Assembly: GCF_030687535.1 (NCBI RefSeq)
Contig: NZ_CP117437.1
Location: forward strand, 4,051,501 to 4,115,500
Length of the DNA: 64,000 nucleotides
Direction: 5' to 3'
Origin: Pseudomonas sp. FP2335
GTDB lineage: Bacteria > Pseudomonadota > Gammaproteobacteria > Pseudomonadales > Pseudomonadaceae
Shown: positions 19,640 to 29,751 of the stretch, piece after piece
Layout of the letters: each line of letters opens with the position of its first letter
Numbering within the stretch: position 1 is the first letter of the stretch
The notes under the pieces: generated by a model
Databases searched by the model: none
Told to the model about the DNA's origin: nothing
Seen by the model: only the letters and a program-made list of their open reading frames with translations
Program-made: the position numbers and the translations under genes

Positions 19640-19720
19640 TGGCAAGCGACCGACATGACCATTGGTCTGAAGAGGAAGTAGGAAGGGAGTAAGAGAATTG
19701 GCCAAACGCCAGACAAACAA

Positions 19721-19749
19721 AAGGGCCATTCAATAATTGAATGACCCTT
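19721..19749 (-). terminator. Terminator of the tRNA cluster
   Basis: On the minus strand AAGGGTCATTCAA, a short loop, TTGAATGGCCCTT, then TTTTGTTTGT. It lies 25 bases after the last tRNA (19775) and ends the Ala-Glu-Ala-Glu transcript. Confidence 0.85.
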
Positions 19750-19774
19750 AAAAATCCCGCAGAGCGGGTAATCG

Positions 19775-19850
19775 TGGCGTCCCCTAGGGGACTCGAACCC
19801 CTGTTACCGCCGTGAAAGGGCGGTGTCCTAGGCCACTAGACGAAGGGGAC
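19775..19850 (-). tRNA. tRNA-Glu (TTC), second copy
   Basis: The minus-strand sequence begins GTCCCCTTCGTCTAGTGGCC, folds to a full cloverleaf with anticodon TTC in CCCTTTCACGG, and ends in encoded CCA. 76 bases. Identical in its mature part to the copy at 20055. Confidence 0.97.
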
Positions 19851-19928
19851 ACAAACCTTCTGTACAACTGATCAGGCTGAGACTGATCGATCCAAGGACG
19901 GTGTGGCCGGAACCTTGGAACTGTAAAT

Positions 19929-20004
<76 letters not shown>

Positions 20005-20054
20005 GGATTTTTCGTCTCGCGACGCAGCAGACCTTGCGAACTGCTTGTTGAAAC

Positions 20055-20130
20055 TGGCGTCCCCTAGGGGACTCGAACCCCTGTTACCGCCGTGAAAGGG
20101 CGGTGTCCTAGGCCACTAGACGAAGGGGAC
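20055..20130 (-). tRNA. tRNA-Glu (TTC), first copy
   Basis: Same sequence and cloverleaf as the tRNA at 19775, 280 bases away; anticodon TTC and encoded CCA. It is part of a duplicated Ala-Glu unit. Confidence 0.97.
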
Positions 20131-20209
20131 AAAACCTTCTGTACAACATGATCAGCGCTGAGAACTGATCGATTCAAGGACGGTGTGGCCAGACCTTGAA
20201 CCTGTAAAT

Positions 20210-20285
<76 letters not shown>

Positions 20286-20306
20286 TCATCGGTGAGGACG
20301 GGGCGA

Positions 20307-20335
20307 ATCTTAATGGCGGTTTGGAAGTGTGTCAA
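20307..20335 (-). promoter_or_regulatory. Sigma-70 promoter of the tRNA cluster
   Basis: On the minus strand TTGACA (20335-20330), a 17-base spacer, and TAAGAT (20312-20307). The following bases are GC-rich (TCGCCCCG), the discriminator type linked with stringent control of stable RNA genes. It lies 22 bases before the first tRNA. Confidence 0.85.
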
Positions 20336-20386
20336 ATTTATTTTCAACAATTTCCAAAGTTTTTTGCCGGGATAACAATCACTTAC

Positions 20387-20418
20387 CGGCGAAACCCCGG
20401 AAAACCTGGGTTTCGCCG
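20387..20418 (-). terminator. Possible terminator after gltX
   Basis: CGGCGAAACCC and GGGTTTCGCCG form a long stem 15 bases after the gltX stop on the minus strand. The T run after it is poor, so it may act mainly as an RNA-stabilising hairpin. Confidence 0.55.
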
Positions 20419-20432
20419 TTGCAGCAGGCTGA

Positions 20433-21914
20433 TTAAGCGATAGCGCCCAACAGCTTTTCCCACTCTTTGTTTTCTTTCTTCGACACACCACCAAGCAAAT
20501 CAAGGGCTTGGCGCAGACGGAAACGCGTGAGGTCCGGGCCGAGAATTTCCATCGCATCCAGCACCGATACCGAACTGGCCTGCCCGGTGATCGCGGCAAA
20601 CATCAGCGGCATGGCATCGCGCAATTTCAATTCGAGGGATTCCACCACCGCCTGGATCGTCGCGGTGATCGCGTCCTTCTCCCATTGGCGCAGGCTTTCC
20701 AGCTTCCACAGGATCAACTGCATCAACTGGCGCACCTGATCGCCCGAGAGCTTCTTGGATTCGAACAACTTGGCATCCGGGTTCACGCCACCGGCAAAGA
20801 AGAAGCTGGCCAACGGTGCGACCTGGCTGAACGTCTCCACCCTGCCCTGCACCAGCGGTGCGATCTTCATCATGTACTCGGGGTTCAACGCCCACTGCTG
20901 CACGCGGCTGGCGAACTCTTCCACCGGCAGGTCACGCAACCATTGGCCGTTGAGCCACGACAGTTTCTCGATGTCGAAGATTGGCCCCCCCAAGGACACG
21001 CGGGACAGGTCAAAATTGTCGACCATTTCCTGCAGCGAGAACTTCTCGCGCTCGTCCGGCATCGACCAGCCCATGCGGCCCAGGTAGTTGAGCATCGCTT
21101 CCGGCATGAAGCCCATGCGCTCGTAGAACGTCACCGAGGTCGGGTTCTTGCGCTTGGACAGCTTGCTCTTGTCCGGGTTACGCAACAGCGGCATGTAGCA
21201 CAGTTGCGGTTGTTCCCAGCCGAAGTACTCGTAGAGCAGGATCAGCTTAGGCGCCGACGGCAGCCATTCTTCACCGCGCAGCACGTGGGTGATGCCCATC
21301 AGGTGGTCGTCGACCACGTTGGCCAGGAAGTACGTCGGCAGGCCGTCGGTCTTCATCAGCACTTGCATGTCCATGCGATCCCACGGGATCTCGACGTCAC
21401 CGCGCAGCATGTCCGGCACCACGCACACGCCTTCGCTCGGCACCTTCATGCGGATCACATGGGGCTCGCCGGCCGCCAGGCGCTGGGCCACTTCTTCTTT
21501 CGACAGCAGCAGCGCGCGGCCGTCGTAACGCGGGGTTTCGCCACGCGCCTGTTGCTCGGCACGCATCTGGTCCAGCTCTTCGGCGGTGCAGAAGCATGGG
21601 AACGCGTGCCCCATGTCGACCAGTTGCTGGGTGTACTGCTTGTAGATGTCGCTGCGCTCGCTCTGGCGATACGGGCCGTGGGGACCACCGACGTCCGGGC
21701 CCTCGGCCCAGGTAATGCCCAACCAGCGCAGGGCATCGAAAATCTGCTGCTCCGACTCACGGGTCGAGCGCAGTTGGTCGGTGTCTTCGATCCGCAGGAT
21801 GAATTCACCACCGTGCTGCTTGGCAAAGCAGTAGTTGAACAAGGCGATGTAGGCAGTGCCGACGTGGGGATCCCCAGTAGGCGATGGCGCGATGCGCGTG
21901 CGGACGGTGGTCAT
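20433..21914 (-). CDS. gltX: Glutamyl-tRNA synthetase
   Basis: Charges tRNA-Glu. The class I HIGH-type motif is [19 protein letters not shown] and the KMSKS-type motif is [10 protein letters not shown]. 493 residues is the usual length for a discriminating bacterial GluRS. The ATG at 21914 leads straight into the first strand ([12 protein letters not shown]). It lies directly upstream of tRNA-Glu genes, though these have their own promoter, so this is an adjacency rather than an operon. Confidence 0.97.
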   Translation of the reverse strand: MTTVRTRIAPSPTGDPHVGTAYIALFNYCFAKQHGGEFILRIEDTDQLRSTRESEQQIFDALRWLGITWAEGPDVGGPHGPYRQSERSDIYKQYTQQLVDMGHAFPCFCTAEELDQMRAEQQARGETPRYDGRALLLSKEEVAQRLAAGEPHVIRMKVPSEGVCVVPDMLRGDVEIPWDRMDMQVLMKTDGLPTYFLANVVDDHLMGITHVLRGEEWLPSAPKLILLYEYFGWEQPQLCYMPLLRNPDKSKLSKRKNPTSVTFYERMGFMPEAMLNYLGRMGWSMPDEREKFSLQEMVDNFDLSRVSLGGPIFDIEKLSWLNGQWLRDLPVEEFASRVQQWALNPEYMMKIAPLVQGRVETFSQVAPLASFFFAGGVNPDAKLFESKKLSGDQVRQLMQLILWKLESLRQWEKDAITATIQAVVESLELKLRDAMPLMFAAITGQASSVSVLDAMEILGPDLTRFRLRQALDLLGGVSKKENKEWEKLLGAIA

Positions 21915-22097
21915 GGCGGGTCTCGAATTGGCGATAAAACTGGAATTGAAACAAGGCGCGAATGGTAACAGCCCTCGGCACTTGGGCTCCAGCAGAAGGG
22001 CATTTAGGCCAAGCTTCGGTCTGGAGGCCAGTCATGGCTATTGGACAGATGCTTGGCTGGCTATATTCCATTACCTCTTGTTACAGACACCTCGCCC

Positions 22098-23144
22098 ATG
22101 CCAGCCCCACTGAAACGCCGACTGTTTATCTTCGTGTGCCTCGTAGTCCTGATCGGCCTGGGCTTCTTCGCCCAGTGGTTCTTCAAGGGCCGCTTCTATG
22201 AAAGCACCGACAACGCCTATGTGCAGGGTGAGATCACCCGCGTGTCCAGCCAGCTCGGCGCCCGCATCGTCGAGGTCAAGGTCGGCGATAACGAACACGT
22301 ACAAAAAGGCCAGCTCCTGGTACAGCTCGAAGCCGACGACTTCCACCTCGCCGTCGACCGCGCCAACGCCGCCCTGGCCATGCGCGAGGCCGAACGCACC
22401 CAGGCACAAAGCAAACTCACCCAGCAAGCCAGCCTGATCGCCGCCGGCGCGGCCAAAGTCGCGTCAAGCCAGGCCAGCCTCGGCCGCTCGCAGATCGACC
22501 TGTCCCGCGCACAAACCCTGCGCAAGCCCGGCTACGTCTCGGAAGAACGCGTGACCACCCTCTCCGCCGACAACCACATCGCCCGCTCCCAGGTGACCAT
22601 GGCCCAGGCCGACCTGCAGGGCCAGCGCCAGCAGGTCAACGCCCTCAACGCCGAGATCAAGCGCCTCGACGCGCTGATCGCCAACGCCAGGACTGACCTG
22701 GCCCAGGCCGAACTCAACCTCACCCGCAGCGAGATCCACGCGCCGATCAGCGGCCTGGTGGGCCAGCGCGCCGCACGCAACGGCCAGTACGTACAGGCCG
22801 GCGCCTACCTGCTGTCGATCGTCCCCGACCAAGACATCTGGATCCAGGCCAACTTCAAGGAAACCCAGATCGGCCACATGCAGCCCGGGCAAAAGGCCAA
22901 GCTGACCTTCGACGCCTACCCCGACACGCCCATCGAGGCCCGGGTCGACAGCCTGTTCGCCGCCTCCGGTGCGCAGTTCAGCCTGTTGCCGCCGGACAAT
23001 GCCACGGGCAACTTCACCAAAGTCGTACAGCGCATCCCGGTAAAACTGACCTTCGCCACGGATAACCCGCTGCACGGCAAGATCCGTCCCGGGATGTCCG
23101 TGACCGTCAAAGTGAACATCAAAGACCAGCCCGATGGCCGGTGA
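22098..23144 (+). CDS. EmrA/HlyD-type membrane fusion protein of an efflux pump
   Basis: The periplasmic adaptor of a three-part drug exporter. One N-terminal TM anchor (LFIFVCLVVLIGLGFFAQWF), then the lipoyl-like half (STDNAYVQGEITRVSSQLG), a long alpha-helical hairpin rich in Ala/Gln, the second lipoyl half (SEIHAPISGLVGQRAARNG) and a C-terminal barrel domain. 348 residues. ATG at 22098; an upstream start at 22041 would displace the anchor. Its last codons overlap the start of the DHA2 transporter by 11 bases, so they are translationally coupled. No outer-membrane channel gene is adjacent. Confidence 0.9.
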   Translation: MPAPLKRRLFIFVCLVVLIGLGFFAQWFFKGRFYESTDNAYVQGEITRVSSQLGARIVEVKVGDNEHVQKGQLLVQLEADDFHLAVDRANAALAMREAERTQAQSKLTQQASLIAAGAAKVASSQASLGRSQIDLSRAQTLRKPGYVSEERVTTLSADNHIARSQVTMAQADLQGQRQQVNALNAEIKRLDALIANARTDLAQAELNLTRSEIHAPISGLVGQRAARNGQYVQAGAYLLSIVPDQDIWIQANFKETQIGHMQPGQKAKLTFDAYPDTPIEARVDSLFAASGAQFSLLPPDNATGNFTKVVQRIPVKLTFATDNPLHGKIRPGMSVTVKVNIKDQPDGR

Positions 23145-24684
23145 TCAACTGCTGCGCCCGCTCGGCGAACCGACCCGGCGCGACTGGATCGCGGTGATGA
23201 GCGTGATGCTCGGCGCGTTCATGGCGGTGCTCGACATCCAGATCACCAACTCGTCGCTCAAGGACATCCAGGGCGCGCTGTCAGCCACCCTGGAAGAAGG
23301 CTCGTGGATTTCCACGTCTTACCTTGTAGCCGAAATCATCATGATCCCCCTCACCGCCTGGCTGGTGCAGTTGCTCTCGGCGCGGCGGCTGGCGGTCTGG
23401 GTGTCGGTGGGGTTCCTGATCGCCTCGTTGATGTGCTCCATGGCCTGGAGCCTGGAAAGCATGATCGTGTTCCGCGCCCTGCAAGGCTTTACCGGCGGTG
23501 CGCTGATCCCGCTGGCGTTCACCCTTACCCTGATCAAGCTACCCGAACACCACCGCGCCAAAGGCATGGCCATGTTCGCCATGACCGCCACCTTCGCGCC
23601 CTCCATTGGCCCGACCATCGGCGGCTGGCTCACGGAAAACTGGGGGTGGGAATACATCTTCTACATCAACGTGCCACCGGGCCTGCTGATGATCGCCGGG
23701 CTGCTCTATGGCCTGGAAAAAAAGGCCTCGAACTGGGACCTGCTGAAGAGCACCGACTACCTGGGCATCGCCACCCTGGCGGTGGGCCTCGGCTGCTTGC
23801 AGGTGTTTCTGGAGGAAGGCCACCGCAAGGACTGGCTTGAGTCGAACCTGATCGTCAGCCTCGGCAGCATCGCCCTGCTCAGCCTGATCACCTTTGTCAT
23901 CGTGCAACTGTCCAAACCCAACCCACTGATCAACCTGGGCATCCTCGCCAACCGCAACTTTGGCCTGTCGAGCATTGCCAGCATTGGCATGGGCGTCGGC
24001 CTGTACGGCTCGATCTACCTGCTGCCGCTGTACCTGGCGCAGATCCAGAACTACAACGCCTTACAGATCGGCGAAGTGATCATGTGGATGGGCGTGCCCC
24101 AGCTGTTTCTGATTCCGCTGGTGCCCAAGCTGATGAAGTACGTGTCGCCCAAATGGCTATGCACTGTAGGATTCGGCCTGTTCGGCCTGGCGAGTTTTTC
24201 CTCGGGGGTGCTCAACCCGGACTTCGCCGGCAGCCAGTTCAACCAGATCCAGATCATCCGCGCCCTGGGGCAGCCGCTGATCATGGTAACCATCTCGCTG
24301 ATCGCCACCGCCTACATCCTGCCCCAGGACGCAGGCTCGGCGTCGAGCCTGTTCAACATCCTGCGCAACCTGGGCGGCGCCATCGGCATTGCATTGCTGG
24401 CGACGCTGCTGGATGCGCGCACCAAGACCTATTTCGATTATTTGCGCGAGGCGATCGTGCCGACCAACCCGCAGGTGGCGGAGCGACTGGCAACACTGGC
24501 GCAGCAGTTCGGCAGCGACACCGCAGCGCTGGGCAAGCTCAGCGAGATCGCGCACCAGCAGGCGCAGATCATGGCCTACAACGATGCGTTTCACTTTGTC
24601 GGGTTGGCGCTGGGGGTCAGTATGGTCGCGGTGTTGTTGACCAAGGCGTTGCCGGCGGGGTTGAAGGCTGGGGAGAGTCATTGA
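23134..24684 (+). CDS. DHA2-family (EmrB-like) 14-TM drug exporter
   Basis: A major facilitator of 516 residues, the length of 14-helix DHA2 proteins. It has VLDIQITNSSLKDIQGALS (the motif D1-like start of TM1), SYLVAEIIMIPLTAWL, and the motif C region GPTIGGWLTENWGWEYIFYINVPPG typical of EmrB antiporters. It works with the adaptor just upstream, with which it overlaps. Likely substrates are hydrophobic drugs or uncouplers, by family only. A REPIN follows the stop. Confidence 0.92.
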   Translation: MAGDQLLRPLGEPTRRDWIAVMSVMLGAFMAVLDIQITNSSLKDIQGALSATLEEGSWISTSYLVAEIIMIPLTAWLVQLLSARRLAVWVSVGFLIASLMCSMAWSLESMIVFRALQGFTGGALIPLAFTLTLIKLPEHHRAKGMAMFAMTATFAPSIGPTIGGWLTENWGWEYIFYINVPPGLLMIAGLLYGLEKKASNWDLLKSTDYLGIATLAVGLGCLQVFLEEGHRKDWLESNLIVSLGSIALLSLITFVIVQLSKPNPLINLGILANRNFGLSSIASIGMGVGLYGSIYLLPLYLAQIQNYNALQIGEVIMWMGVPQLFLIPLVPKLMKYVSPKWLCTVGFGLFGLASFSSGVLNPDFAGSQFNQIQIIRALGQPLIMVTISLIATAYILPQDAGSASSLFNILRNLGGAIGIALLATLLDARTKTYFDYLREAIVPTNPQVAERLATLAQQFGSDTAALGKLSEIAHQQAQIMAYNDAFHFVGLALGVSMVAVLLTKALPAGLKAGESH

Positions 24685-24697
24685 GACCGTGGTGCCG

Positions 24698-24788
24698 CTT
24701 TCGCGAGCAAGCCCGCTCCCACACTTGACCGCATTTCAACGTTAGAACACGGTCAAGTGTGGGAGCGGGCTTGCTCGCGAAGAGGCCA
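24698..24788. repeat. REPIN (class I REP pair)
   Basis: Arms TTTCGCGAGCAAGCCCGCTC and GAGCGGGCTTGCTCGCGAAG. The inverted match continues inward (ACACTTGACCG and CGGTCAAGTGT), so this copy is a more extended palindrome. It separates the convergent DHA2 transporter and uvrB genes. Confidence 0.9.
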
Positions 24789-24805
24789 GTACCGTCAGCG
24801 CAAAA

Positions 24806-26821
24806 TCAAACCGCCAACAACCGCTCGCGCAACTTGCCAATCTCATCGCGCGTCTGCGCCGCCGCTTCAAACTCCAGATCCCGCGCCAACTGGTACATTT
24901 TCTCTTCCAACTGGCGAATACGCTTGGTGATCTCGCTCGGCGAGCGCAGTTCGTTCTCGTACTTGGCGCTTTCCTCGGCCGCCTTGGCCATGCCTTTGCG
25001 CTTCTTGCTGCGCGAACCCGGTACGACAGCGCCTTCCATAATGTCGGCAACGTCCTTGAACACGCCCTTGGGCGTAATGCCATTGGCCAGGTTAAAGGCA
25101 ATCTGCTTGTCGCGACGGCGCTCGGTCTCACCAATCGCGCGCTCCATGGAGCCGGTGATGCGGTCGGCATAGAGAATCGCGCGGCCATTGAGGTTACGCG
25201 CGGCACGCCCGATGGTCTGGATCAGCGAACGCTCGGAGCGCAGGAAGCCCTCCTTGTCCGCGTCGAGGATCGCCACCAGCGACACTTCCGGCATGTCCAA
25301 ACCTTCACGCAGCAGGTTGATCCCCACCAGCACGTCAAAGGTGCCCAGGCGCAGGTCGCGGATGATCTCCACGCGCTCCACGGTGTCGATGTCCGAGTGC
25401 AGGTAACGCACGCGTACGCCGTGGTCGGCAAGGTAGTCGGTCAAGTCTTCGGACATGCGCTTGGTCAGCGTGGTGACCAGCACCCGCTCTTCCAGCGCGA
25501 CGCGTTTGTGGATTTCCGAGAGCAAGTCATCAACCTGGGTCAGCGCCGGGCGGATTTCGATTTCCGGGTCGACCAGGCCGGTCGGACGCACCAACTGCTC
25601 GATCACGCGGCCGGCATGCTCAGCCTCGTAGTTGCCCGGCGTCGCCGATACAAAAATCGTCTGCGGGCTGATGGCTTCCCACTCGTCAAACCGCATCGGC
25701 CGGTTGTCCAGCGCCGAAGGCAGGCGGAAACCGTATTCCACCAGCGTTTCTTTACGCGAACGGTCGCCCTTATACATCGCGCCGACCTGCGGCACGCTGA
25801 CGTGGGATTCGTCGATCACCAGCAGCGCATCGTCCGGCAGGTAGTCATACAGCGTCGGCGGCGGCGCGCCAGAATCGCGGCCCGAGAGGTAGCGCGAGTA
25901 GTTTTCGATGCCGTTGCAGTAGCCCAACTCCAGGATCATCTCCAGGTCGAAGCGCGTGCGTTGCTCCAGGCGCTGGGCTTCCACCAGCTTGTTGTTGGCG
26001 CGCAGGTAGTCGAGACGCTCGGCCAGCTCCACCTTGATGTGCTCAACGGCGTCCAGCAAGGTTTCACGCGGCGTAACGTAGTGGCTTTTCGGATAGAAGG
26101 TGAAGCGTGGCAACTTGCGGATCACTTCGCCGGTCAACGGGTCGAAGGCCGACAGGCTTTCGACTTCATCGTCGAACAGTTCGATGCGGATCGCTTCCAG
26201 GTCGGACTCGGCCGGGTACACGTCGATCACATCGCCGCGCACGCGGAAGGTGGCGCGGGCGAAATCCATGTCGTTGCGGGTGTACTGCAAGCTCGTCAGT
26301 CGGCGCAGCACTTCGCGCTGGTCGAGTTTGTCGCCCCGGTCGATATGCAGCACCATCTTCAGGTAGCTTTCCGGGCTGCCCAGGCCGTAGATGCACGACA
26401 CCGTGGTGACGATGATCGCGTCCTTGCGCTCCAGCAGCGCCTTGGTCGCCGACAAGCGCATCTGTTCGATGTGGTCGTTGATAGACGCATCTTTCTCGAT
26501 GAAGGTGTCCGACGACGGCACGTAGGCTTCAGGCTGGTAGTAGTCGTAGTAGGAAACGAAGTACTCCACCGCGTTGTTCGGGAAGAACGCCTTGAACTCG
26601 CCGTAAAGCTGCGCGGCCAGGGTCTTGTTCGGTGCCAGCACCAGGGTCGGGCGATTGATCTGCGCGATCACGTTGGCGATGCTGAAGGTCTTGCCCGAAC
26701 CGGTCACCCCGAGCAGCGTCTGGTGCGCCAGGCCGGCCTCGATGCCTTCGACCATCTGGCGAATCGCCTCGGGTTGATCGCCGGCGGGCTCGAAGCGGGT
26801 GACGAGTTGGAAATCCGACAT
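24806..26821 (-). CDS. uvrB: Excinuclease ABC subunit B
   Basis: The damage-verifying helicase of nucleotide excision repair; it receives the lesion from UvrA and recruits UvrC. Walker A is [15 protein letters not shown], followed by [13 protein letters not shown], the beta-hairpin region with conserved tyrosines ([15 protein letters not shown]), Walker B VIDESH, and the helicase end [11 protein letters not shown]. The C-terminal UVR domain that binds UvrA/UvrC is present ([19 protein letters not shown]). 671 residues. ATG at 26821. I see no LexA-type CTGT-N8-ACAG box upstream. Confidence 0.97.
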   Translation of the reverse strand: MSDFQLVTRFEPAGDQPEAIRQMVEGIEAGLAHQTLLGVTGSGKTFSIANVIAQINRPTLVLAPNKTLAAQLYGEFKAFFPNNAVEYFVSYYDYYQPEAYVPSSDTFIEKDASINDHIEQMRLSATKALLERKDAIIVTTVSCIYGLGSPESYLKMVLHIDRGDKLDQREVLRRLTSLQYTRNDMDFARATFRVRGDVIDVYPAESDLEAIRIELFDDEVESLSAFDPLTGEVIRKLPRFTFYPKSHYVTPRETLLDAVEHIKVELAERLDYLRANNKLVEAQRLEQRTRFDLEMILELGYCNGIENYSRYLSGRDSGAPPPTLYDYLPDDALLVIDESHVSVPQVGAMYKGDRSRKETLVEYGFRLPSALDNRPMRFDEWEAISPQTIFVSATPGNYEAEHAGRVIEQLVRPTGLVDPEIEIRPALTQVDDLLSEIHKRVALEERVLVTTLTKRMSEDLTDYLADHGVRVRYLHSDIDTVERVEIIRDLRLGTFDVLVGINLLREGLDMPEVSLVAILDADKEGFLRSERSLIQTIGRAARNLNGRAILYADRITGSMERAIGETERRRDKQIAFNLANGITPKGVFKDVADIMEGAVVPGSRSKKRKGMAKAAEESAKYENELRSPSEITKRIRQLEEKMYQLARDLEFEAAAQTRDEIGKLRERLLAV

Positions 26822-27164
26822 AACGTACCTCTTGAAGTCACCCCAGACTGTAAACCCGTCGGGAACGAAAAAGACCACCACCCGCGAATATTCAGAGCGG
26901 GCAGCAGGAAAAAACCATGATAGCCGTAGAAGTGGTGGCGAATGTGACGGGTTTCAAGGCAATCGTCCTGCATGCCGCTGTCGATCTGCGTTGCAATAAG
27001 ACTAACGGTCGGCAAATAAACCGAAAAACTTGGCCGAAAAGCCGTTTCGGTTGTCGCTCTCAGCCGTGATGGCCTCTATACTAGCTCCCCGTTTGTGCAC
27101 CGCTCTAGTGCATTCGGCTGGAGCGCGACACGTCCCTCCCTTCCCCCATAGAGCTGCCGCAAAA
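26822..27164. other. Divergent intergenic region between uvrB and the aminotransferase
   Basis: 343 bases with no credible gene. A TATACT hexamer at 27077-27082 could be the -10 box of the aminotransferase promoter, but the best upstream hexamer (TTGTCG, 27051) is 20 bases away, longer than ideal. Several AAAA/TTTT-flanked short inverted segments occur at 27018-27056. Confidence 0.4.
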
Positions 27165-28361
27165 ATGAGCCTGTTCTCCGCTGTCGAAATGGCACCACGC
27201 GATCCTATCCTGGGCCTCAACGAAGCATTCAACGCCGACACTCGAACCACCAAGGTCAACCTTGGCGTAGGCGTTTACTGCAACGAGGAGGGGAAGATTC
27301 CACTCTTGCGTGCCGTTGCCGAAGCGGAAGCCATTCGCGTGGCGCAACACGCTGCCCGTGGCTACTTGCCAATCGACGGCATCGCGGCCTACGACAAGGC
27401 CGTGCAGACCCTGCTGTTTGGTGCTGAGTCGCCACTGCTGAACGCTGGCCGTGTCACCACCGTGCAAGCGGTTGGCGGCACCGGCGCGCTGAAAATCGGT
27501 GCTGATTTCCTCAAGCAACTGCTGCCAGGCGCCGTCGTCGCCATCAGCGACCCAAGCTGGGAAAACCACCGCGCCCTGTTCGAAACCGCCGGTTTCCCGG
27601 TGCAGAACTACCGCTACTACGACGCCGCCACCCATGACGTAAACCGTGCCGGCCTGCTCGAAGACCTCAACGCCCTGCCGCCGCAGTCCATCGTGGTGCT
27701 GCACGCCTGCTGCCACAACCCGACCGGCGTCGACCTGACCCCGGCCGACTGGCAGAACGTGCTGGACGTGGTCAAGGCCAAGCGCCTCGTACCGTTCCTC
27801 GACATGGCCTACCAGGGCTTTGGCGATGGCATCCACGAAGACGCCGCGGCCGTGCGCCTGTTCGCCGAGTCCGGTCTGACCTTCTTTGTGTCCAGCTCGT
27901 TCTCCAAGTCGTTCTCCCTGTACGGCGAACGTGTGGGCGCGCTGTCCATCGTCGGCGAATCCAAGGAAGAAAGCGCGCGCATCCTGTCCCAGGTCAAGCG
28001 TGTGATCCGCACCAACTACTCCAACCCGCCAACCCACGGCGCCGCGATTGTAGCTGCCGTGCTGAACAGTCCTGAGCTGCGCGCGCAGTGGGAAGCCGAA
28101 CTGGCTGAAATGCGCCTGCGCATTCGTGGGATGCGTGAGCAGATGGTGTCGGAACTGGCCAAGGCTGCACCGGGCCATGACTTCAGCTTCGTCGGCCGCC
28201 AGCGTGGGATGTTCTCCTACTCCGGCCTGACCGTTGAGCAAGTCACCCGCCTGCGCACCGAGTTCGGCATCTACGCCCTCGACACCGGCCGCATCTGCGT
28301 GGCGGCGTTGAACCAGTCGAACATCGACGCAGTCACAAAGGCAATCGTCCAGGTCCTGTAA
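27165..28361 (+). CDS. tyrB: Aromatic amino acid aminotransferase (class I, PLP)
   Basis: Transfers amino groups between aromatic amino acids (and aspartate) and 2-oxoglutarate. 398 residues. The N-terminus MSLFSAVEMAPRDPILGLNE, the Asn/Asp of HNPTGVD and the PLP lysine in SSSFSKSFSLYGERVGAL place it in the aspartate/tyrosine aminotransferase subfamily Ia; the C-terminal ALNQSNID is also typical. ATG at 27165; a longer reading from 27030 crosses the probable promoter. A strong terminator follows, so it is monocistronic. TyrB-like versus AspC-like specificity cannot be settled by eye. Confidence 0.88.
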   Translation: MSLFSAVEMAPRDPILGLNEAFNADTRTTKVNLGVGVYCNEEGKIPLLRAVAEAEAIRVAQHAARGYLPIDGIAAYDKAVQTLLFGAESPLLNAGRVTTVQAVGGTGALKIGADFLKQLLPGAVVAISDPSWENHRALFETAGFPVQNYRYYDAATHDVNRAGLLEDLNALPPQSIVVLHACCHNPTGVDLTPADWQNVLDVVKAKRLVPFLDMAYQGFGDGIHEDAAAVRLFAESGLTFFVSSSFSKSFSLYGERVGALSIVGESKEESARILSQVKRVIRTNYSNPPTHGAAIVAAVLNSPELRAQWEAELAEMRLRIRGMREQMVSELAKAAPGHDFSFVGRQRGMFSYSGLTVEQVTRLRTEFGIYALDTGRICVAALNQSNIDAVTKAIVQVL

Positions 28362-28382
28362 GCCTGGAGCCGTTGCACAGAA

Positions 28383-28408
28383 GGGGAAGCCGCTGGCTTC
28401 CCCTTTTT
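28383..28408 (+). terminator. Terminator after the aminotransferase gene
   Basis: GGGGAAGCC, a three-base loop, GGCTTCCCC and five T. Nine perfect pairs, about 20 bases after the stop. Confidence 0.92.
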
Positions 28409-28460
28409 CGTATCCAGCCCCTAGACTGAACCTTGCCCGCCCCTTTGCTGTGAGAACCTT

Positions 28461-28670
28461 ATGAGAAACGACGACCTGGACCTGCGTGCCGACCGCGACG
28501 AGCTGGATGACTATGTGCCCCGCGCGCCGCAACCCAAGCGCCAGAAGAGCCTGGTGTTGCAGGTAGCGCTAGGGGTGTTCCTCGGTGGCTTGGCGTTGTG
28601 GCTGGTGCAACTGGGGGCCACGGCACTGATGGCCAAGCTCGCCATGGGCACCCTGCAATTTGGCGGCTGA
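28461..28670 (+). CDS. Small single-TM protein of unknown function
   Basis: 69 residues. A charged cytoplasmic-type N-terminus (about 35 residues, many Asp/Arg/Lys) is followed by one hydrophobic helix (LVLQVALGVFLGGLALWLVQ) and a short tail. No enzyme motif. An ATG at 28461 with a purine-rich stretch before it. Its own terminator-separated unit between the aminotransferase gene and ptrR. Codon use fits the neighbours, so I think it is real. Confidence 0.7.
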   Translation: MRNDDLDLRADRDELDDYVPRAPQPKRQKSLVLQVALGVFLGGLALWLVQLGATALMAKLAMGTLQFGG

Positions 28671-28682
28671 CACCGATCAAAC

Positions 28683-28769
28683 TGTGGGAGCTGGCTTGCC
28701 TGCGATGGCCTCTACTCGGTCATGCAGGACGATCGCGTCGCCTGCATCGCAGGCAAGCCAGCTCCCACA
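28683..28769. repeat. REPIN (variant class)
   Basis: Arms TGTGGGAGCTGGCTTGCCTG and its complement, with GAT/ATC-type inner bases. This variant core (GAGCTGGCTTGCCTGCGAT) differs from the class I copies elsewhere in the window. It lies between the small TM protein and ptrR. Confidence 0.88.
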
Positions 28770-28775
28770 CCTGAT

Positions 28776-29648
28776 CTATGTTGGCTCTAGAACGCGCTCT
28801 TGCAGCAGCTTCACAAAGCTGTTGAGGCTCTGCGACACCGTGCCCCGCCGCCAGATCAGCCAGGTGTGCAGCAGCCGGAATTTGTCCGTCAACGGCCACA
28901 CACTCACCGCCGTAAACCCCGGCATGCTTTCCAACATGCTGCGCGGCATCAGCGCCAAGCCCGCACCGGCGCTGACGCAAGCCAACATGCCGTGATACGA
29001 CTCGATCTCGAAAATCTTCCCCGGCACCGCACCGTCCTGGGAAAACCAACGTTCGAAATGATGCCGGTACGAGCAGTTCGAGCGGAACGTGTAGATATTC
29101 TCGCCATTCACATCCTGGCCCCGGGTGATGGGCGCGTGATGCAGCGGCGCGATCACCACCATTTCCTCCTCAAACACCGCCACGCCTTCGAGGGTCGCGT
29201 GCAACACCGGCCCATCGACAAACGCCGCCGCCAGGCGTCCCGATAGCACGCCTTCAATCATGGTGCCCGACGGTCCGGTGCTCAGGTCCAGCTCGACCTT
29301 GGTGTGTTTCTGGTTATACGCCGCGAGCAACGCCGGGATGCGCACCGCCGCCGTACTCTCCAGCGAGCCCAGGGCAAACGCACCCTGGGGCTCCTCCCCC
29401 GCCACCGTGGCGCGGGCCTCCTGCACCAGATCGAGAATGCGCCGCGCATAACCGAGGAAATTCCAGCCGGCCGGTGACAAGCGCAGGCGGCTTTTCTCGC
29501 GGATGAACAATTCCACGCCCAGGTCCTGCTCCAATTGCTTGATGCGGGTGGTCAGGTTCGACGGCACCCGATGAATCAACTGCGCGGCGGCGCTGATGCT
29601 GCCTTGCTCGGCAACGGCCTTGAAGATTTCCAGCTGCACCAGATCCAA
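28776..29648 (-). CDS. ptrR: LysR-type regulator PtrR
   Basis: The N-terminus [18 protein letters not shown] with [20 protein letters not shown] matches the PtrR (YneJ) group, which in E. coli controls sad in putrescine use. HTH at residues 16-38, then a LysR effector domain. There is no ATG near the start: the best start is TTG at 29648, with GGAG seven bases before it, giving the N-terminus (M)DLVQLE. A TTG at 29660 is less likely. 290 residues. Divergent from sad with about 100 bases between them, the same arrangement as in enterics. Confidence 0.85.
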   Translation of the reverse strand: MDLVQLEIFKAVAEQGSISAAAQLIHRVPSNLTTRIKQLEQDLGVELFIREKSRLRLSPAGWNFLGYARRILDLVQEARATVAGEEPQGAFALGSLESTAAVRIPALLAAYNQKHTKVELDLSTGPSGTMIEGVLSGRLAAAFVDGPVLHATLEGVAVFEEEMVVIAPLHHAPITRGQDVNGENIYTFRSNCSYRHHFERWFSQDGAVPGKIFEIESYHGMLACVSAGAGLALMPRSMLESMPGFTAVSVWPLTDKFRLLHTWLIWRRGTVSQSLNSFVKLLQERVLEPT

Positions 29649-29751
29649 GTCATTCTCCAATCGTGAATGTATTGCTCAATATTATTCAGTTTCCAGAAAA
29701 GAACCAGCCCCGTAACCTGAACTCAACTTATCCCTTGCGCAGGACGGTGCC

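Noticed and set aside
26822..26860. A possible LexA box before uvrB
   Set aside because: CTGT is present but is not followed by ACAG at the right spacing.
27105..28532. A 475-codon minus-strand frame opposite the aminotransferase gene
   Set aside because: The plus-strand aminotransferase has complete active-site motifs; the opposite frame has none.
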